42,605 bases of DNA from contig NCAP01000035.1 in assembly GCA_002255495.1 (NCBI GenBank), forward strand, positions 1-42,605. Reading direction: 5' to 3'. The first letter of the stretch is position 1. Every line of letters starts with the position of its first letter. The notes under the pieces were generated by a model. The model ran no database searches, was not told the DNA's origin, and saw nothing but the letters and a program-made list of their open reading frames with translations. This document shows, piece by piece, positions 9,229 through 16,399 of this stretch. The translations under genes and the position numbers were made by a program. The stretch is from Rhodospirillales bacterium 20-60-12. Its GTDB lineage: Bacteria; Pseudomonadota; Alphaproteobacteria; Acetobacterales; Acetobacteraceae.

Positions 9229-10172
9229 CAGATGATGACCTGCTCCCAGCCGGATCGCCGGGCACAATGAATGATACGAAACCAGGCAGGCCTGCGGGCA
9301 AGTCACGCGGTTGGCTTTGGCTGGTCATTTTACTGTTGATTGTGCTGGGGTTGGGCGGCGGCGGGTTGTGGTTCAAGCAACATCTCGCGGCTGAGCAGGC
9401 GGGCCAGGCGGCGGCGCAGGATCAGGCAAGCGAGGCTTTGCGGGACGAGCTGGCGCAATTGCAGCAGCAAATGGCGGCTTTGACGGCAAAGCAGGATGCG
9501 GCGCCGACACCAAGCCCGACAATGAGCCCCGCAGCCAGTGCCGAAATTGCCGCTTTGACCAGCGAGGTGGCGGCGTTGAAGCAGAGTGTGGCGGCGGATC
9601 ATGCCAGCCTTGCCGCGTTGCAAGGCGGGCTCGGTGACATGCCGAGGCTGGCCGCGCGGGCGCAAAGCCTGAGCCTCGTGGCTCTGGCGGCGGTTCATCT
9701 GCGGGACGGTCAGAAATTAGGAGTGATTCCCGGCGCACCGGCATCCTTGGCGCAATTTGCCGATACGGCCCCGCCGACCATGACGCAATTGCGCCTGAGC
9801 TTTGAGCAAGCCGCAGCACAGGCGCTGGAAGCGGGCGGCGAGGCCGCCAAGGGTGACACGATGTGGCACCGCGCGATAGCGCATTTGGAAAATCTGATCA
9901 CGATTCGTCGTGGCAATGATGTGATCGTGGGGTCACGCGCCGCCGGCCCGATCGCACTGGCGCGCAGCGACCTTGCGGCGGGCGATCTGGCAGGCGCGGT
10001 GACGGCGCTGGGCGGGCTCAATGACCAGGCGAAAGCAGCGATGAGCGGCTGGCTGGGGCAGGCGCAATCCTTGCTCGATGCCCAGGCCGCGTTGAACAAC
10101 ATGGTCGCCGCCGCGGTGCCGGCCAATCCTCCCGCTGATACGCCTCCTGTTTCGTCACCCGGGGTAAAATAA
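9225..10172 (+). CDS. Mic60/mitofilin-like inner-membrane protein
   Basis: A 315-residue membrane-anchored protein. Residues 1-27 are polar (PGRPAGKSRG before the membrane), one transmembrane helix covers about 28-48 (GWLWLVILLLIVLGLGGGGL), and a long coiled coil spans about 55-145 with a Pro/Ala/Ser break (TPSPTMSPAAS). The C-terminal helical region of about 150-305 matches the mitofilin-like signature layout. Alphaproteobacterial relatives of mitochondrial Mic60 lie beside hemD and hemY and are reported to shape intracytoplasmic membranes. The start overlaps the hemD stop by four bases and the stop shares one base group with hemY (TAATG). Assignment is from architecture and synteny rather than a sharp motif. 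Confidence 0.82.
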   Translation: MTDDDLLPAGSPGTMNDTKPGRPAGKSRGWLWLVILLLIVLGLGGGGLWFKQHLAAEQAGQAAAQDQASEALRDELAQLQQQMAALTAKQDAAPTPSPTMSPAASAEIAALTSEVAALKQSVAADHASLAALQGGLGDMPRLAARAQSLSLVALAAVHLRDGQKLGVIPGAPASLAQFADTAPPTMTQLRLSFEQAAAQALEAGGEAAKGDTMWHRAIAHLENLITIRRGNDVIVGSRAAGPIALARSDLAAGDLAGAVTALGGLNDQAKAAMSGWLGQAQSLLDAQAALNNMVAAAVPANPPADTPPVSSPGVK

Positions 10173-11446
10173 TGTTCCGGGCCTTCAAATTCATTATCAT
10201 CGCGGCTTTATTGCTTGCGTTGGCCTGGTGGATCGGCTCGCTGCCGGGACATTTTGAGGCGCAGGCTGGTGGCCTGGTGATCGATGCCGGGGTGCCGGTC
10301 GCGGTATTCGGGTTGATTGTGCTGGTATTTGTGCTGGTGGCGCTGGTGCTGGCACTGCGCGGGCTGTGGCGCCTGCCCGGCCGGCTTGGCGCGCGGCGGC
10401 AACTCAAGCGCAAAACCCAGGCTGATCAGGCGATTTTACGCTCGATGGCGGGTCTGGCGGCGGGCGATGGCAAAACCGCCGAGGCCGAGGCGCGCAAGGC
10501 CCGCAAATATACCGCCGATGCGCCGCTGAGCCTGCTGGTTTCGGGCAATGCCGCACGGATGCAGGGCAAACACGACGAAGCCCATGGATTTTTCACCGCC
10601 TTGAGCCGGCATCGCGACGCTGCGTTTCTCGGCTGGCACGGTTTGCTGCACCATGCAGCACAGACCGATGATCATGCAGCCGCCGCCGACCATGCGGTTG
10701 CGGCGGCCGATGCCTATCCAGGTTCGGTGTGGGTTGCTGACCGGCGGCTGGATTTGGCGGTGCGCCGGCAGGATTGGCCGGCGGCGATCGCGCTCGCGCG
10801 GACCCCGGCGGCGACGGGGGCGCTCTGTGCGGCGGCCTCGGGTTCCGCGCCCGACCCGCAATCAGCCTTGCGGTGGGCCAAGCAGGCGGTGAAAGCAGCG
10901 CCCATGCTGGCCCCGGCACGGGTGGCGCTGGCACGCGCCTTGCGGCGCGGGGGGCGTGAACGGGCAGCGCGAAAAACCTTGCTGGCCGGTTGGCAGACAG
11001 CGCCGCAGCCGATGCTCGCCGATGAATGGTTGAGCCCGCAATTGGACAAGCTCGCGCGGGCAAAAGCAGCGCAGGAGCTGACCGCGGGCAACCCGGAGCA
11101 TTTCGAATCGGCTTTGTTGATGGCGCGCACCTCGCTCGATGCGAAATTGCTCGGCGAAGCGCGGCGGCATGCCGAGCGCTGCCGCCAGACCGGCACGCGT
11201 GACCGGCGGTTTTATATGCTGCTGGCCGATTTGACCGACGCCGAGCCGGGCCATGATTCCGAGCACCGGGCGGCGTTGCGTGATGCGGTCAATGCGCCTG
11301 AACCGGCCTGGGTGTGCGATCAATGCGCGACGTCTCACGCCGCCTGGCAGCCATCCTGCCGTCAATGCGGCAAGCCGGGCGGCCTGATCTGGAAGGCGGA
11401 TGCGGTGGAAGCGGCACAAAATCAGATCGTCACGACAGCGCCCTGA
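10172..11446 (+). CDS. hemY: HemY-type TPR protein with C-terminal zinc ribbon
   Basis: A 424-residue inner-membrane protein encoded with the haem genes. Two N-terminal membrane helices (about 3-23 and 40-64) are followed by the HemY_N segment and then helical TPR-like repeats from about residue 85 to 375, rich in Ala-Arg pairs. HemY is thought to help coordinate late haem enzymes at the membrane, but its biochemistry is poorly defined; it is not the HemY protoporphyrinogen oxidase of Bacillus. The C-terminus has a rubredoxin-like four-cysteine ribbon, CDQCATSH...CRQCGKPG (about 384-405). Translation is coupled to the mitofilin gene (TAATG). The last 25 bases overlap the convergent acyltransferase gene. 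Confidence 0.88.
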   Translation: MFRAFKFIIIAALLLALAWWIGSLPGHFEAQAGGLVIDAGVPVAVFGLIVLVFVLVALVLALRGLWRLPGRLGARRQLKRKTQADQAILRSMAGLAAGDGKTAEAEARKARKYTADAPLSLLVSGNAARMQGKHDEAHGFFTALSRHRDAAFLGWHGLLHHAAQTDDHAAAADHAVAAADAYPGSVWVADRRLDLAVRRQDWPAAIALARTPAATGALCAAASGSAPDPQSALRWAKQAVKAAPMLAPARVALARALRRGGRERAARKTLLAGWQTAPQPMLADEWLSPQLDKLARAKAAQELTAGNPEHFESALLMARTSLDAKLLGEARRHAERCRQTGTRDRRFYMLLADLTDAEPGHDSEHRAALRDAVNAPEPAWVCDQCATSHAAWQPSCRQCGKPGGLIWKADAVEAAQNQIVTTAP

Positions 11447-12534
11447 GGGCGGCGGCGCAAAAAGCGAAATTCGACGTGACGATGCAGGAGCGAGGCGACC
11501 AGAAATGTCGCGGCGATACTCGCGGGCGCCCAGAGCAGGGCAAAAGCCGCCGGGCCGGGTGCCACGAGGCGGCAAATGAGCAGCGCCATGAGCCGTTGGA
11601 TCGGTTCATTGACCAGATAGAGAGGGTAGGAAATGGCGCCCAACCGTTGCGCGAGGCGGCTGTTCAAAATCTGCCCCAGCGGGCGCAAAATTGGTGCATC
11701 GGGGGCGTATTCGCTGGCCAGGAGCAGCGTCCAGAGCAAGGGTGGGAGGATTTTGTCCGCCTGCAACCGGGCGGCGGCGAGCAGCAGCACGAGCAGCAAT
11801 ATCAACAGATAATGCCGCCGGGCGGCCTGGTTTCGATCAACAAGCAGGCGCGCCGACGCGACGCCCAGGGCGAAATATCCCGCCTGATTGGGCAGAAAAG
11901 CCCGGCTGAACCGCCAATAAGGCGAGGCCGCCAGATCATAAATTTCGCCCATGAGCGCGAGCACGATGAGGACCCATGCCAGTTGCGGCAAATGCCGCCG
12001 GGCATCGCCCAGGCACGCAACGACCAGGGCCGCGGCCACATAAAATTGCCATTCAGTGGACAGGCTCCAGGCCGGGCCGAGCAAGGTGACATAGGCGAAG
12101 GGCAGCGCGCCATCGGGGATCAGCCCGTGGGTGAGGGTGAGATGGGCCAGCAGATGCAGCGTCAAAGGCCGCGGCATCGAGGTCGCCCACAACATGCTCG
12201 CGGCTTGATGACCGGCGAGCCAGGGCATGAAGGGCAGCGGCGAGCCGAGTGCGATGATGAGCACGGCACCGGCCATCACGAGCAGATAAACCGGCAGAAG
12301 CCGCCTTGCGCGGGCTTGCAGAAACAGGCCCACGCGCGGAAAGCGGCTGAGCGATTGCGCAATGACCAGGCCGCTGAGGGCAAAAAACAAATCCACCGCC
12401 GCCAGCCCGTGGGAGAAGAAATGATGCACCGGCTGCCACCAGGACGGCCAGGCGATAAAAGGCTCGCCATGGCCGATCATGACATAGACCGCCAACAGAC
12501 CGCGCACACCATCCAGGCGGGTTAATCGTTGCAT
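11422..12534 (-). CDS. Acyltransferase-3 family membrane protein (OafA/YrhL type)
   Basis: A 370-residue integral membrane O-acyltransferase with about ten helices. The N-terminus MQRLTRLDGVRGLLAVYVMIGHGEP shows the family's LDGxRG opening and a likely catalytic histidine in helix 1 (MIGHGEP). The motif FFSHGLAAVDLFFALSGLVI (about 38-57) is the typical VDLFFxLSG signature, and RARRLLPVYLLV follows near 72. Family members acetylate or succinylate cell-surface sugars such as O-antigen. No SGNH domain is fused. It stands alone, convergent with hemY and overlapping its last 25 bases; it could modify the glycan made by the glycosyltransferase/ligase pair at 2271-4642, which is inference. Confidence 0.9.
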   Translation of the reverse strand: MQRLTRLDGVRGLLAVYVMIGHGEPFIAWPSWWQPVHHFFSHGLAAVDLFFALSGLVIAQSLSRFPRVGLFLQARARRLLPVYLLVMAGAVLIIALGSPLPFMPWLAGHQAASMLWATSMPRPLTLHLLAHLTLTHGLIPDGALPFAYVTLLGPAWSLSTEWQFYVAAALVVACLGDARRHLPQLAWVLIVLALMGEIYDLAASPYWRFSRAFLPNQAGYFALGVASARLLVDRNQAARRHYLLILLLVLLLAAARLQADKILPPLLWTLLLASEYAPDAPILRPLGQILNSRLAQRLGAISYPLYLVNEPIQRLMALLICRLVAPGPAAFALLWAPASIAATFLVASLLHRHVEFRFLRRRPQGAVVTI

Positions 12535-12628
12535 GTCGTCAACTTAAAGCTGTGCGCCGCGAAGATCAATCCTGATTTGCAACGATATCGGAGGGGCGGG
12601 GCAGGGCCGTGAGCGGACTGGCTACTTT

Positions 12629-12645
12629 CCTTGTATAATCCAAGG
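12629..12645. repeat. Small inverted repeat between acyltransferase and LysR genes
   Basis: CCTTG and CAAGG flank a 7-base TATAATC. The 154-base gap (12535-12688) holds no gene; this is its only symmetrical element. It is not followed by a T-run on either strand, so a terminator role for the LysR gene is weak. It might be a small operator for the acyltransferase promoter. Confidence 0.3.
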
Positions 12646-12688
12646 TTGCAGCCTGTTCACGGCATCGCCGTTTACCAGATGTTTATGC

Positions 12689-13594
12689 TCAGTTCCCTGT
12701 GGCTGATAGGTTCATTCGCAAAACGGGAACCGCAAAATCGATGAAGCTGCGTGTCTTTCGCGGCATCAAGGATTGCGCCGGATGAAGGATACTGACCGGT
12801 AAAGGTTCGGGCTCAAACGGTTCAAGGATCGTTTGAAGCGTCCCTTCCCTAATTGCTTGGGCAGCCTGATAGGAGAGCACGCGCGTGACGCCGGCACCCG
12901 CGATCGCGGCGTCAATGGCAGCCTCGGCCGTGTTGACCGAAAAGCGTGAGCGAATCGGTATCGTTACGACTGCCCTCCCCCTCCCGAATGTCCAGCCCAT
13001 GGGCTGACCAAGAAAGTCGAACGTGACACAGCGCAGCGAGGACAGCTCGGACGGATTTTTGGGGACACCGTACGCCGCGAAGTATCGGGGGCTGCCGCAG
13101 ACGACCCAGCGCACGGCGCCGACACGGGTCGCCACCATCGAACTGTCAAGCAACGGCCCGATACGAACAGCGACGTCGATGTGGTCATCCAATAAGCGCG
13201 CGTCCCGGTCGGATAACGCCAAGCGCATATCGATTTCGGGATAAGTCTCGAGAAATGCGGCGATGATGGGCACGAGTTGTAAACGGCCAAATAAAAGCGG
13301 CGCCGTCAGAACAAGCTCTCCCTTCGGCGATACATATTCGCCGGCCGCCTTCTGCTCGGCGTCACTGATTTGTTCCAATATCCGCCGGCAAGCGGTTACA
13401 TACTCCATACCGGACTCGGTTGGGTCCAGGCGCCGCGTGGAACGCGTGAGGAGGCGCGCTCCCAGGTGGCTCTCAAGCTCGGCCAGCTTGCGGCTGACCG
13501 TTGGCAAGGGCACGCCCAGCCGCTTCCCCGCCGCCGTTAAACTTCCCGTCTCCACAACGGCAATCAGGATATGCATCGCCTCAAGTCGGTCCAT
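12689..13594 (-). CDS. LysR-family transcriptional regulator
   Basis: A 301-residue regulator. The N-terminal winged helix-turn-helix covers about residues 1-60 (LIAVVETGSLTAAGKRLGVP then LPTVSRKLAELESHLGARLL), and the LysR substrate-binding domain occupies about 88-295. The RRLDPTESG linker and IDVAVRIGPLLDSSMVATRVG stretch resemble the CrgA/DmlR-like subgroup. It is divergent from the AhpD-like gene, with a 115-base gap containing a T-N11-A palindrome at 13613, the usual arrangement in which a LysR protein controls itself and its neighbour. Its ligand is unknown. Base composition is lower in GC than the core genes, matching the three genes it faces. Confidence 0.93.
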   Translation of the reverse strand: MDRLEAMHILIAVVETGSLTAAGKRLGVPLPTVSRKLAELESHLGARLLTRSTRRLDPTESGMEYVTACRRILEQISDAEQKAAGEYVSPKGELVLTAPLLFGRLQLVPIIAAFLETYPEIDMRLALSDRDARLLDDHIDVAVRIGPLLDSSMVATRVGAVRWVVCGSPRYFAAYGVPKNPSELSSLRCVTFDFLGQPMGWTFGRGRAVVTIPIRSRFSVNTAEAAIDAAIAGAGVTRVLSYQAAQAIREGTLQTILEPFEPEPLPVSILHPAQSLMPRKTRSFIDFAVPVLRMNLSATGN

Positions 13595-13612
13595 TTTATC
13601 TCGCCAGATGAT

Positions 13613-13627
13613 ATAGTGTTTCTCTAT
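13613..13627. promoter_or_regulatory. Candidate LysR box upstream of the AhpD-like gene
   Basis: ATAGTGTTTCTCTAT is an interrupted palindrome (ATAG-N7-CTAT) that fits the T-N11-A rule for LysR sites. It lies 18 bases upstream of the LysR start and 82 upstream of the AhpD-like start. A TATTAT hexamer at 13635-13640 could be the plus-strand -10. The AhpD-like gene has a strong AGGAG ribosome site at 13700-13704. Binding by the adjacent LysR is inference. Confidence 0.5.
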
Positions 13628-13709
13628 TAAACCGTATTATCCTTCTGAATGATAGGCTGTAGAGGCTTCTCCATGGTCGGACGGTCCGGCCCTTTCAGAG
13701 GAGTTTGCC

Positions 13710-14255
13710 ATGTCCCGCCTTTCCATTCCTACTCGTGACGACGTTCCCGAGGCCTCCAAACCGATACTCGATGCCGTGCAAAAGCAGCTCGGTGTTGTTC
13801 CGAACATGTTTCGTCTTATCGCCCAAAGCCCGGCGGCATTGCAGGGCTTCACTGCCAATAACGGCGCACTTGCGAAGGCACTTGACGTCAAGACACGCGA
13901 GCGGATCGCGCTGGCCGTCGCACAGGTTAACGGCTGTGACTACTGCCTTTCGGCGCACACCTATCTCGGTCTGAACCTCGCCAAGATTACGCCTGAGGAA
14001 GTCGCGCTCAATCGCCATGGTGGATCGGGTGACACAAAGGCAAACGCCGCCGTGAATTTCGCTACCAAGATCGTGCGTGACCGGGGACAGATCAGTGACG
14101 CCGACATTCGGGCAGTACGTGAAGCCGGCTTCAGCGACGGTGCGATCGTGGAAATCCTGGCCGTCACGGCGGAGAATATTTTCACCAATCTACTCAACAT
14201 CGTCGCCGACACCGACATCGACTTCCCGGTCGTGCGCGCGGCAGAGTTCGCCTGA
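13710..14255 (+). CDS. AhpD-like / carboxymuconolactone decarboxylase-family protein
   Basis: A 181-residue all-helical protein of the AhpD-like superfamily. The core motif CDYCLSAHTYLG (about residues 76-87) holds the CxxC pair and downstream histidine seen in peroxidase-type (AhpD core) members, which argues for thiol-based redox chemistry rather than true carboxymuconolactone decarboxylation. The opening RLSIPTRDDVPEASKPIL and NMFRLIAQSPAALQGF (about 33-48) are typical. A strong AGGAG ribosome site precedes the ATG. It is the first gene of a short plus-strand unit facing the LysR regulator, suggesting induction by an electrophile or oxidant. GC is about 57 per cent over 13921-13980 by hand count, below the core genes. 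Confidence 0.88.
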   Translation: MSRLSIPTRDDVPEASKPILDAVQKQLGVVPNMFRLIAQSPAALQGFTANNGALAKALDVKTRERIALAVAQVNGCDYCLSAHTYLGLNLAKITPEEVALNRHGGSGDTKANAAVNFATKIVRDRGQISDADIRAVREAGFSDGAIVEILAVTAENIFTNLLNIVADTDIDFPVVRAAEFA

Positions 14256-14321
14256 TGTCAAGCGGATTGGCGGCTTCTCAGTCCGCCAATCCGTCACACT
14301 CTCTTAGCGAAGGCGTAAATC

Positions 14322-14957
14322 ATGCCGTATGGATTTCTCGACATAGCGATTACACCAAGCGTCAAAGCGGTACAGAAGCGGATGGGCTCGGATCATGTCT
14401 GGCAGGATTTTAAAGGGCACCGGACCTTCGAGCGTTTTACTGCCGATGAAGAGGCGTTCATTTGCGCGCGCAACAGCTTCTACATAGCGAGCGTGTCGGA
14501 AACCGGCTGGCCATACATTCAGCATAGAGGTGGACCAAGCGGCTTCCTCAAAATGATCGACGCACAAACCCTTGCCTTTGCCGATTTTCGGGGCAATCGC
14601 CAGTTCATAACCACCGGCAATCTGACGGCTAATAGCCGAGTTTGTCTGTTTCTGATGGATTATCAGCGGAGGTCACGGCTTAAAATCTACGCCCGTGTAG
14701 AGGCGTTAGGCCTTAATGACGATCCGGCGCTGACAGCGCTTGTGACAGCACCAGAGTACAAGGCGAAGCTTGAACGCATTTTCCGGCTCCGCCTGGAGGC
14801 ATTCGACTGGAATTGCCCTCAACATATAACGCCGCGCTTCACGGAAGCGGAGATTTCTCAAGCTGTAGCACCGATCCAGGCGCGAATGGCAGAGCTTGAG
14901 GCCGAGAACGCAGCGCTTCGCACAAAACTTGATAAATTGGAGACAAATCATGACTGA
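14322..14957 (+). CDS. Pyridoxamine 5'-phosphate oxidase-family (FMN split-barrel) protein
   Basis: A 211-residue flavin-binding split-barrel protein. Key stretches are [21 protein letters not shown] (about 37-57), the flavin-site-like [14 protein letters not shown] (about 67-80), [20 protein letters not shown] (about 84-103) and VCLFLMDY. The C-terminal tail of about 175-209 is a predicted coiled coil ([20 protein letters not shown]). This subgroup is not the PdxH pyridoxine-phosphate oxidase; members bind flavin nucleotides and are often linked to LysR regulators and stress genes. The gene follows the AhpD-like gene by 66 bases and overlaps the next gene by eight. Local GC is about 53 per cent (14401-14460). 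Confidence 0.85.
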   Translation: MPYGFLDIAITPSVKAVQKRMGSDHVWQDFKGHRTFERFTADEEAFICARNSFYIASVSETGWPYIQHRGGPSGFLKMIDAQTLAFADFRGNRQFITTGNLTANSRVCLFLMDYQRRSRLKIYARVEALGLNDDPALTALVTAPEYKAKLERIFRLRLEAFDWNCPQHITPRFTEAEISQAVAPIQARMAELEAENAALRTKLDKLETNHD

Positions 14958-15423
14958 CGAACGTCCGCCGCTACCACCCTTTAAAACGATTGACGCTGCG
15001 TCGAGGAAGGTCCGTTTGGCGGAGGACGCGTGGAACGGGCGCGATCCGGCTAAGGTTGCGCTGGCCTATACGCCTGATAGCCAATGGCGCAATCGCACTG
15101 AATTTATCACGGGCCGCGCGGCGATCGAGGCGTTTTTGAAACGCAAGTGGCGCCGTGAACTCGATTACCGGCTCATCAAGGAGCTTTGGGCTTTCCACGA
15201 AAATCACATCGCTGTGCGCTTCGCCTATGAGTGGCACGACGACAGCGGCAACTGGTTCCGTTCCTACGGAAATGAGAACTGGGACTTTGACGAGCGCGGT
15301 CTGATGCGGCGCCGGATCGCCAGCATCAACGATACGCCTATCCACGAAGACGAACGTAAATTTTTTTGGAAACTGGGCCGGCGTCCGGAGGACCACCCCG
15401 AACTGAGTATGCTTGGCCTGTAA
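14950..15423 (+). CDS. DUF1348 protein (NTF2-like fold)
   Basis: A 157-residue protein of the DUF1348/nuclear transport factor 2-like family. Recognisable segments are [20 protein letters not shown] (about 20-39), [20 protein letters not shown] (about 43-62), the Trp-rich [19 protein letters not shown] and the [20 protein letters not shown] stretch near 98-117. Its biochemical role is not established; the fold is a cone-shaped pocket that usually binds small hydrophobic ligands. The chosen ATG has GGAG seven bases upstream and overlaps the preceding stop by eight bases; an in-frame start at 14896 would lie well inside the PNPOx gene. It is the last gene of the LysR-facing unit. Confidence 0.87.
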   Translation: MTDERPPLPPFKTIDAASRKVRLAEDAWNGRDPAKVALAYTPDSQWRNRTEFITGRAAIEAFLKRKWRRELDYRLIKELWAFHENHIAVRFAYEWHDDSGNWFRSYGNENWDFDERGLMRRRIASINDTPIHEDERKFFWKLGRRPEDHPELSMLGL

Positions 15424-15792
15424 AACGACCGTGGAAAAACTCCCCGACATTGCGGTGCTGGCTCGGGCATACAACCGCCTAATAACAAGAGGCTACTACG
15501 GGAGCCACAACAAAGAGGCGAGCTGGCGGATTTTACAATGTTCGGCTGAGTTGCGAAATCAAACTGGCCGCGTATTGATGGATTTTACCAGAACTGGATG
15601 GACCGCTCCAGCAAGACATCGGGTGGGGTGGTCTTTTTGCACCCCACCGTATTTGTCTGGTGTCTTCGGATGTCCGCGCTCAGCAAACGGCAAAGTTACC
15701 GATAATGTCCGCCATGAGCGCAAAGCGACCCCCGGCATACGTGTCCATCGTTTGGCGGGTGGGCGATATTATGCAGGCAAAAGCGGGGGCTC
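15424..15792. other. Non-coding, low-GC stretch between DUF1348 and rimP
   Basis: I find no convincing gene here on either strand. Composition is low (about 47 per cent GC over 15541-15600 by hand count). It contains a strong hairpin at 15622-15648 and two near copies of an ATGTCCGC motif (about 15669 and 15703) that resemble insertion-sequence end repeats but are too short to assign. Confidence 0.5.
15622..15648. repeat. Strong hairpin, possible terminator of the DUF1348 unit
   Basis: GGTGGGGTG and CACCCCACC form a perfect 9-base-pair stem around a 9-base loop containing five T residues. The flank after the stem (GTATTTG) has no clean T-run, so termination is plausible but not textbook. It lies 199 bases after the DUF1348 stop. 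Confidence 0.55.
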
Positions 15793-15821
15793 TTGCCGTT
15801 TGCGGCGGGGGGCGCTATTCA
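15793..15821 (+). promoter_or_regulatory. Sigma-70-type promoter of the rimP-nusA-infB operon
   Basis: TTGCCG at 15793-15798 and TATTCA at 15816-15821 are separated by exactly 17 bases. Predicted transcription starts near 15828, just before a terminator hairpin, so the open frame upstream of 15828 is not part of rimP. Confidence 0.55.
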
Positions 15822-15847
15822 GTCAAAAAATTCTCCGACTTTGTGGG

Positions 15848-15873
15848 GGTGGCCTTAATCGGCCGCCTTTTTT
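15848..15873 (+). terminator. Leader terminator/attenuator at the rimP 5' end
   Basis: GGTGGCC (15848-15854), loop TTAATC and GGCCGCC (15861-15867) form a seven-pair stem with one G-U, followed by six T residues. It is a textbook intrinsic terminator, about 20 bases after the predicted transcription start and two bases before the ATG used for rimP. Attenuators in rimP-nusA-infB leaders are known in other proteobacteria and could allow NusA-dependent feedback; that role here is inference. Confidence 0.75.
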
Positions 15874-15875
15874 AT

Positions 15876-16340
15876 ATGGGCTATGAGCTGGTGCGCATTG
15901 CCGTGCTGGGGCGGGAAAACCCGACCGTGCAGATCATGGCGGACCGCGCGGATGGCCTGATGCTGACGGTCGAGGATTGCGAGGCGATCAGCCACCAGAT
16001 TTCCGCCGTGCTCGATGTCGATGATCCGATTGCCGGGGAATGGACGCTTGAGGTGAGCTCACCGGGGATCGACCGGCCGCTGACGCGGGCGAAGGATTGG
16101 GTGCGCTATGCGGGGCATCAGGTGAAAGTGGAAATGACCATCCCACTGCCTGGCGGCCGCAAGCGCCTGGCTGGCATTGTGCTGGGTGCGGCGGATGGGA
16201 TGGCGAGCCTGCGCGTGGAAAGCGGCGAGACCATGGCCCTGCCGATGGCGGATATTCGCAGGGCCCGGCTGGTGCTGACCGACGCGCTGATCGATGCGAC
16301 CCAACCGGGGCCGAAAACTTTGCCTGAACAACATAATTGA
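15876..16340 (+). CDS. rimP: Ribosome maturation factor RimP, N-terminus apparently short
   Basis: RimP assists 30S subunit maturation. From ATG 15876 the protein is 154 residues and begins at the conserved [21 protein letters not shown]; then come [19 protein letters not shown] (about 38-56), the signature [18 protein letters not shown] (about 63-80) and a C-terminal SH3-like barrel. Normal RimP proteins have about 15-25 more residues before this point, forming helix 1. Upstream codons remain open but encode no such helix, and a terminator occupies their place; in-frame GTG codons at 15843 and 15849 are alternatives. No Shine-Dalgarno is visible before 15876. The family call is firm, the start is not. 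Confidence 0.88.
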   Translation: MGYELVRIAVLGRENPTVQIMADRADGLMLTVEDCEAISHQISAVLDVDDPIAGEWTLEVSSPGIDRPLTRAKDWVRYAGHQVKVEMTIPLPGGRKRLAGIVLGAADGMASLRVESGETMALPMADIRRARLVLTDALIDATQPGPKTLPEQHN

Positions 16341-16399
16341 GATTAACCGCATCGGGTGACGAGCCTCGCCCGGCGCGGCAGAACAAAGGAACGCAGAGC

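Noticed and set aside
11314-12525. 403-codon plus-strand open frame opposite the acyltransferase gene
   Set aside because: The opposite frame shows acyltransferase signatures and membrane helices; this one is a Gln/Arg-rich shadow.
12634-12639. TATAAT on the plus strand as a promoter
   Set aside because: No -35 at the proper distance, and no plus-strand gene lies downstream before 13710.
15413-15886. 157-codon open frame between DUF1348 and rimP
   Set aside because: No motif, low-complexity composition, and it crosses a strong hairpin, a promoter and a terminator.
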